DNA of 5,246 bases from positions 1-5,246 of the forward strand of contig JAJRQP010000026.1 of assembly GCA_024280195.1 (NCBI GenBank), given 5' to 3'. Under the pieces are notes generated by a model. It made no database searches, was not told the origin of the DNA, and saw only the letters and a list, made by a program, of their open reading frames with translations. The translations under genes were made by a program, and so were the position numbers. The stretch's first letter is position 1. Each line of letters opens with the position of its first letter. This DNA is from Bacteroidota bacterium. Lineage in GTDB: Bacteria > Bacteroidota > Bacteroidia > Flavobacteriales_D > Crocinitomicaceae. This document shows, piece by piece, positions 3,684 through 5,246 of the stretch.

Positions 3684-5246
3684 TTACTTATTTAAAATTA
3701 TACTGATAGAGCCTTTTAATACTTTTGTTTCAGAATTATTGGTATCAATAATAAAGAAATAAGAACCTACGGGTAATAATTTCCCTTTATATTTTCCATC
3801 CCATTGATTTCCACTATACGGAACCGTTAAAGATGATGCATGCTCATAAATTAGATTACCCCATCTATTATAAATTCTCACAATATTATCAGGATAAGTA
3901 TCATCTAAACCTGGCATCTCCCATGTATCATTATTAAAATCACCATCTGGTGTAAACGCAGTCGGAATAATAACCTCACAATCATTTATTGTTACATTAA
4001 TTGTACTTACAGGACTTAAACATCCATCGACATCATCTTGCACGTAATACGTTGTTACTCCAACAGCATTACTAGGATAAACTGCTTGACCTGTACCTAC
4101 TAAGTCTAATAAATTTAAAGCTGGATCATCGTACCAATACAAAGTGCCTCCTGCTGTTCCTGTACCTGTCATAAAATCAATGATAGCTGTAGCACAAAGA
4201 TCTAAATCTGGACCAAGTACTGGTGCCGATGGAATAGGATTAACAACGATCGTTTGTGTTCCTGTAGCTATAGAAGGACAATTCCCGTCTGTTAAACCAG
4301 TTAACACATAAACACCTGGCAAATTACCTAAATTAATTGGAGAACTTCCGCTTGTGATTTGTTGTGCAGTCCCGTCTAAGGTAAAATCAAGTGTCCAATT
4401 AGGATTTCCTGACACATTCACAACAATATCTGAAACAGCATCTCCTTGACAATAAACCCCTCCACCTGTCATAGAAGTGACTCCTGGTATTGCATTAATT
4501 GTTACGTTAAAACTAATTTCACTAGAGCAACTTCCATTTCCATCATATACCCAAACTGTTTGAGAAGAAGTAATAACTCCTGTAATAACAGTACCACCTA
4601 ATGCTTGTGAATTATTATAATATGCTTCACTTCCTGTCAAGTTAGTTCCTGCAATTGTAGGTAGAGAATAATTCCCACAATTAACAACGTTAACAATTGG
4701 GTTTAAAACTGGAATATTTATTATCGTAATATCTAATGTCGTTGAACTAGCACATAAACCAGCAGTTGGTGTAAATGTATAAGTTGTTGTACCAACTGTT
4801 GTAGTTGTAACTGCAGGTGCCCAAGTTCCGGTAACTCCATTCGTAGAAGTGGTTGGTAAAACTGGCGCTGTTGCATTCTGACAAACATCTGCAATCGCTG
4901 CAAAGGTCGGTACAGTTGGCGCAATAACGGTAATATCTAAGGTTGTAGAACTAGCACATAATCCAGCAGTTGGTGTGAACGTATAAGTTGTTGCACCAGC
5001 AGTTGCAGTAGAAACTGCAGGTGCCCAAGTACCCGTTACTCCATTCGTAGAAGTGGTTGGTAAAACTGGTGCGGTTGCATTCTGACAAACATCTGCAATC
5101 GCTGCAAAGGTCGGTACAGTTGGCGCAAGAACGGTAATATCTAAGGTTGTAGAACTAGCACATAATCCAGCAGTTGGCGTAAACGTATAAGTTGTTGTTC
5201 CAACTGTTGTAGTTGTAACTGCTGGTGCCCAAGTTCCCGTTACTCC
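3684..5246 (-). CDS. Large repeat-rich surface protein with T9SS type B C-terminal domain (C-terminal part)
   Basis: The last 520 residues of a much longer secreted protein are present; the frame stays open to the window edge, so the start is not visible. Residues 1-176 are Ig-like tandem repeats of 68 residues rich in Thr, Ala, Pro and Val with two cysteines each (unit positions 14 and 57). Residues 177-424 are further diverged Ig-like/CHU_C-associated segments (for example GTLYWYDDPALN and TTYYVQDDVDGCLSP). The final 96 residues (codons 3974-3687) are the gliding-motility-associated type B sorting domain: VIIPTAFTPDGDFNNDTW, RIYNRWGNLIYE, WDGKYKGKLLPVGSYFFII. Proteins with this end are exported by the type IX secretion system and attached to or released from the cell surface, as with SprB. 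Adhesion or gliding is the likely role but the ligand is unknown. No SprF/PorP-type partner follows it; a SiaB-like kinase does. Confidence 0.93.
   Translation of the reverse strand, partial: GVTGTWAPAVTTTTVGTTTYTFTPTAGLCASSTTLDITVLAPTVPTFAAIADVCQNATAPVLPTTSTNGVTGTWAPAVSTATAGATTYTFTPTAGLCASSTTLDITVIAPTVPTFAAIADVCQNATAPVLPTTSTNGVTGTWAPAVTTTTVGTTTYTFTPTAGLCASSTTLDITIINIPVLNPIVNVVNCGNYSLPTIAGTNLTGSEAYYNNSQALGGTVITGVITSSQTVWVYDGNGSCSSEISFNVTINAIPGVTSMTGGGVYCQGDAVSDIVVNVSGNPNWTLDFTLDGTAQQITSGSSPINLGNLPGVYVLTGLTDGNCPSIATGTQTIVVNPIPSAPVLGPDLDLCATAIIDFMTGTGTAGGTLYWYDDPALNLLDLVGTGQAVYPSNAVGVTTYYVQDDVDGCLSPVSTINVTINDCEVIIPTAFTPDGDFNNDTWEMPGLDDTYPDNIVRIYNRWGNLIYEHASSLTVPYSGNQWDGKYKGKLLPVGSYFFIIDTNNSETKVLKGSISIILNK
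3687..3974 (-). other. T9SS type B / gliding-associated C-terminal sorting domain
   Basis: This segment encodes the terminal 96 residues of the surface protein. It contains the FTPDGDFNNDTW calcium-loop-like start, the NIVRIYNRWGN strand, the QWDGKYKGKLLPVGSYFF turn and a final beta strand ending LKGSISIILNK. This matches the CHU_C/TIGR04131-type domain recognised by the type IX system. It identifies the organism as a Bacteroidetes member with type IX secretion. Confidence 0.93.
4719..5246 (-). repeat. In-frame 204-base tandem repeats (68-residue Ig-like units)
   Basis: Two complete units (4719-4922 and 4923-5126) and the last 40 codons of a third (5127-5246) repeat with an exact period of 204 bases, shown for instance by CTAG at 4747, 4951 and 5155. 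Each unit runs from APTVPTFAAIADVCQ through TTSTNGVTGTWAPAV to YTFTPTAGLCASSTTLDIT. Units are nearly identical in DNA: 4870-4924 equals 5074-5128 base for base. The array continues beyond the window edge, so copy number is unknown. Recent duplication or homogenisation by recombination is likely. Confidence 0.95.

Noticed and set aside
4638..4640. TTG as start codon of the surface protein
   Set aside because: The same frame stays open upstream to the window edge and encodes the Ig-like repeats, so this is an internal leucine codon.
4733..4924. 63-codon minus-strand frame rich in Gln, Leu and Arg
   Set aside because: It is an out-of-frame reading of one 204-base repeat unit of the surface protein, which is open in the correct frame through this region.

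Overview
The window is a compact block of genes all read from the minus strand, so the cluster runs from position 5246 down to 1. Several features point to a member of the Bacteroidetes, most likely Flavobacteriia (possibly Crocinitomicaceae-like; the family-level guess is weak). These are low GC content, a giant secreted protein ending in a gliding/type IX secretion type B C-terminal domain, near absence of Shine-Dalgarno sites, and promoter-like TAnnTTTG boxes.

Layout in transcription order: (1) 5246-3684, the C-terminal 520 residues of a large repeat-rich surface protein with nearly identical 68-residue Ig-like tandem repeats and a type IX sorting domain; its N-terminus lies outside the window. 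(2) 3655-3092, a SiaB-family (DUF6272) GHKL-like protein kinase. (3) 3038-2697, a SUI1/YciH (eIF1-like) translation factor. (4) 2696-2365, a 332-base non-coding gap holding a clear intrinsic terminator hairpin, candidate promoters and palindromes. (5) 2364-1816, pyrR, and 1823-891, pyrB, which overlap by 8 bases. (6) 890-780, a short gap with a weak terminator and a promoter-like box. (7) 779-438, a small STAS-domain (anti-sigma-factor-antagonist type) protein. (8) 441-1, the N-terminal half of ribonuclease Z, whose GTG start overlaps the STAS stop codon as GTGA and which runs off the window.

Functionally there are three themes: surface adhesion/gliding (adhesin), pyrimidine synthesis and its control (PyrR, aspartate carbamoyltransferase), and RNA/translation functions (RNase Z, SUI1). 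Two small proteins of the partner-switching signalling type (SiaB-like kinase and STAS protein) lie in the same cluster about 2.3 kb apart. Whether they act together is an open question. The most interesting non-coding signal is the strand-specific terminator between the SUI1 gene and pyrR. It is either a plain end to the upstream transcript or a pyr-operon attenuator. The rest looks like ordinary chromosomal core sequence; I see no mobile elements, CRISPR arrays, tRNA or rRNA genes.
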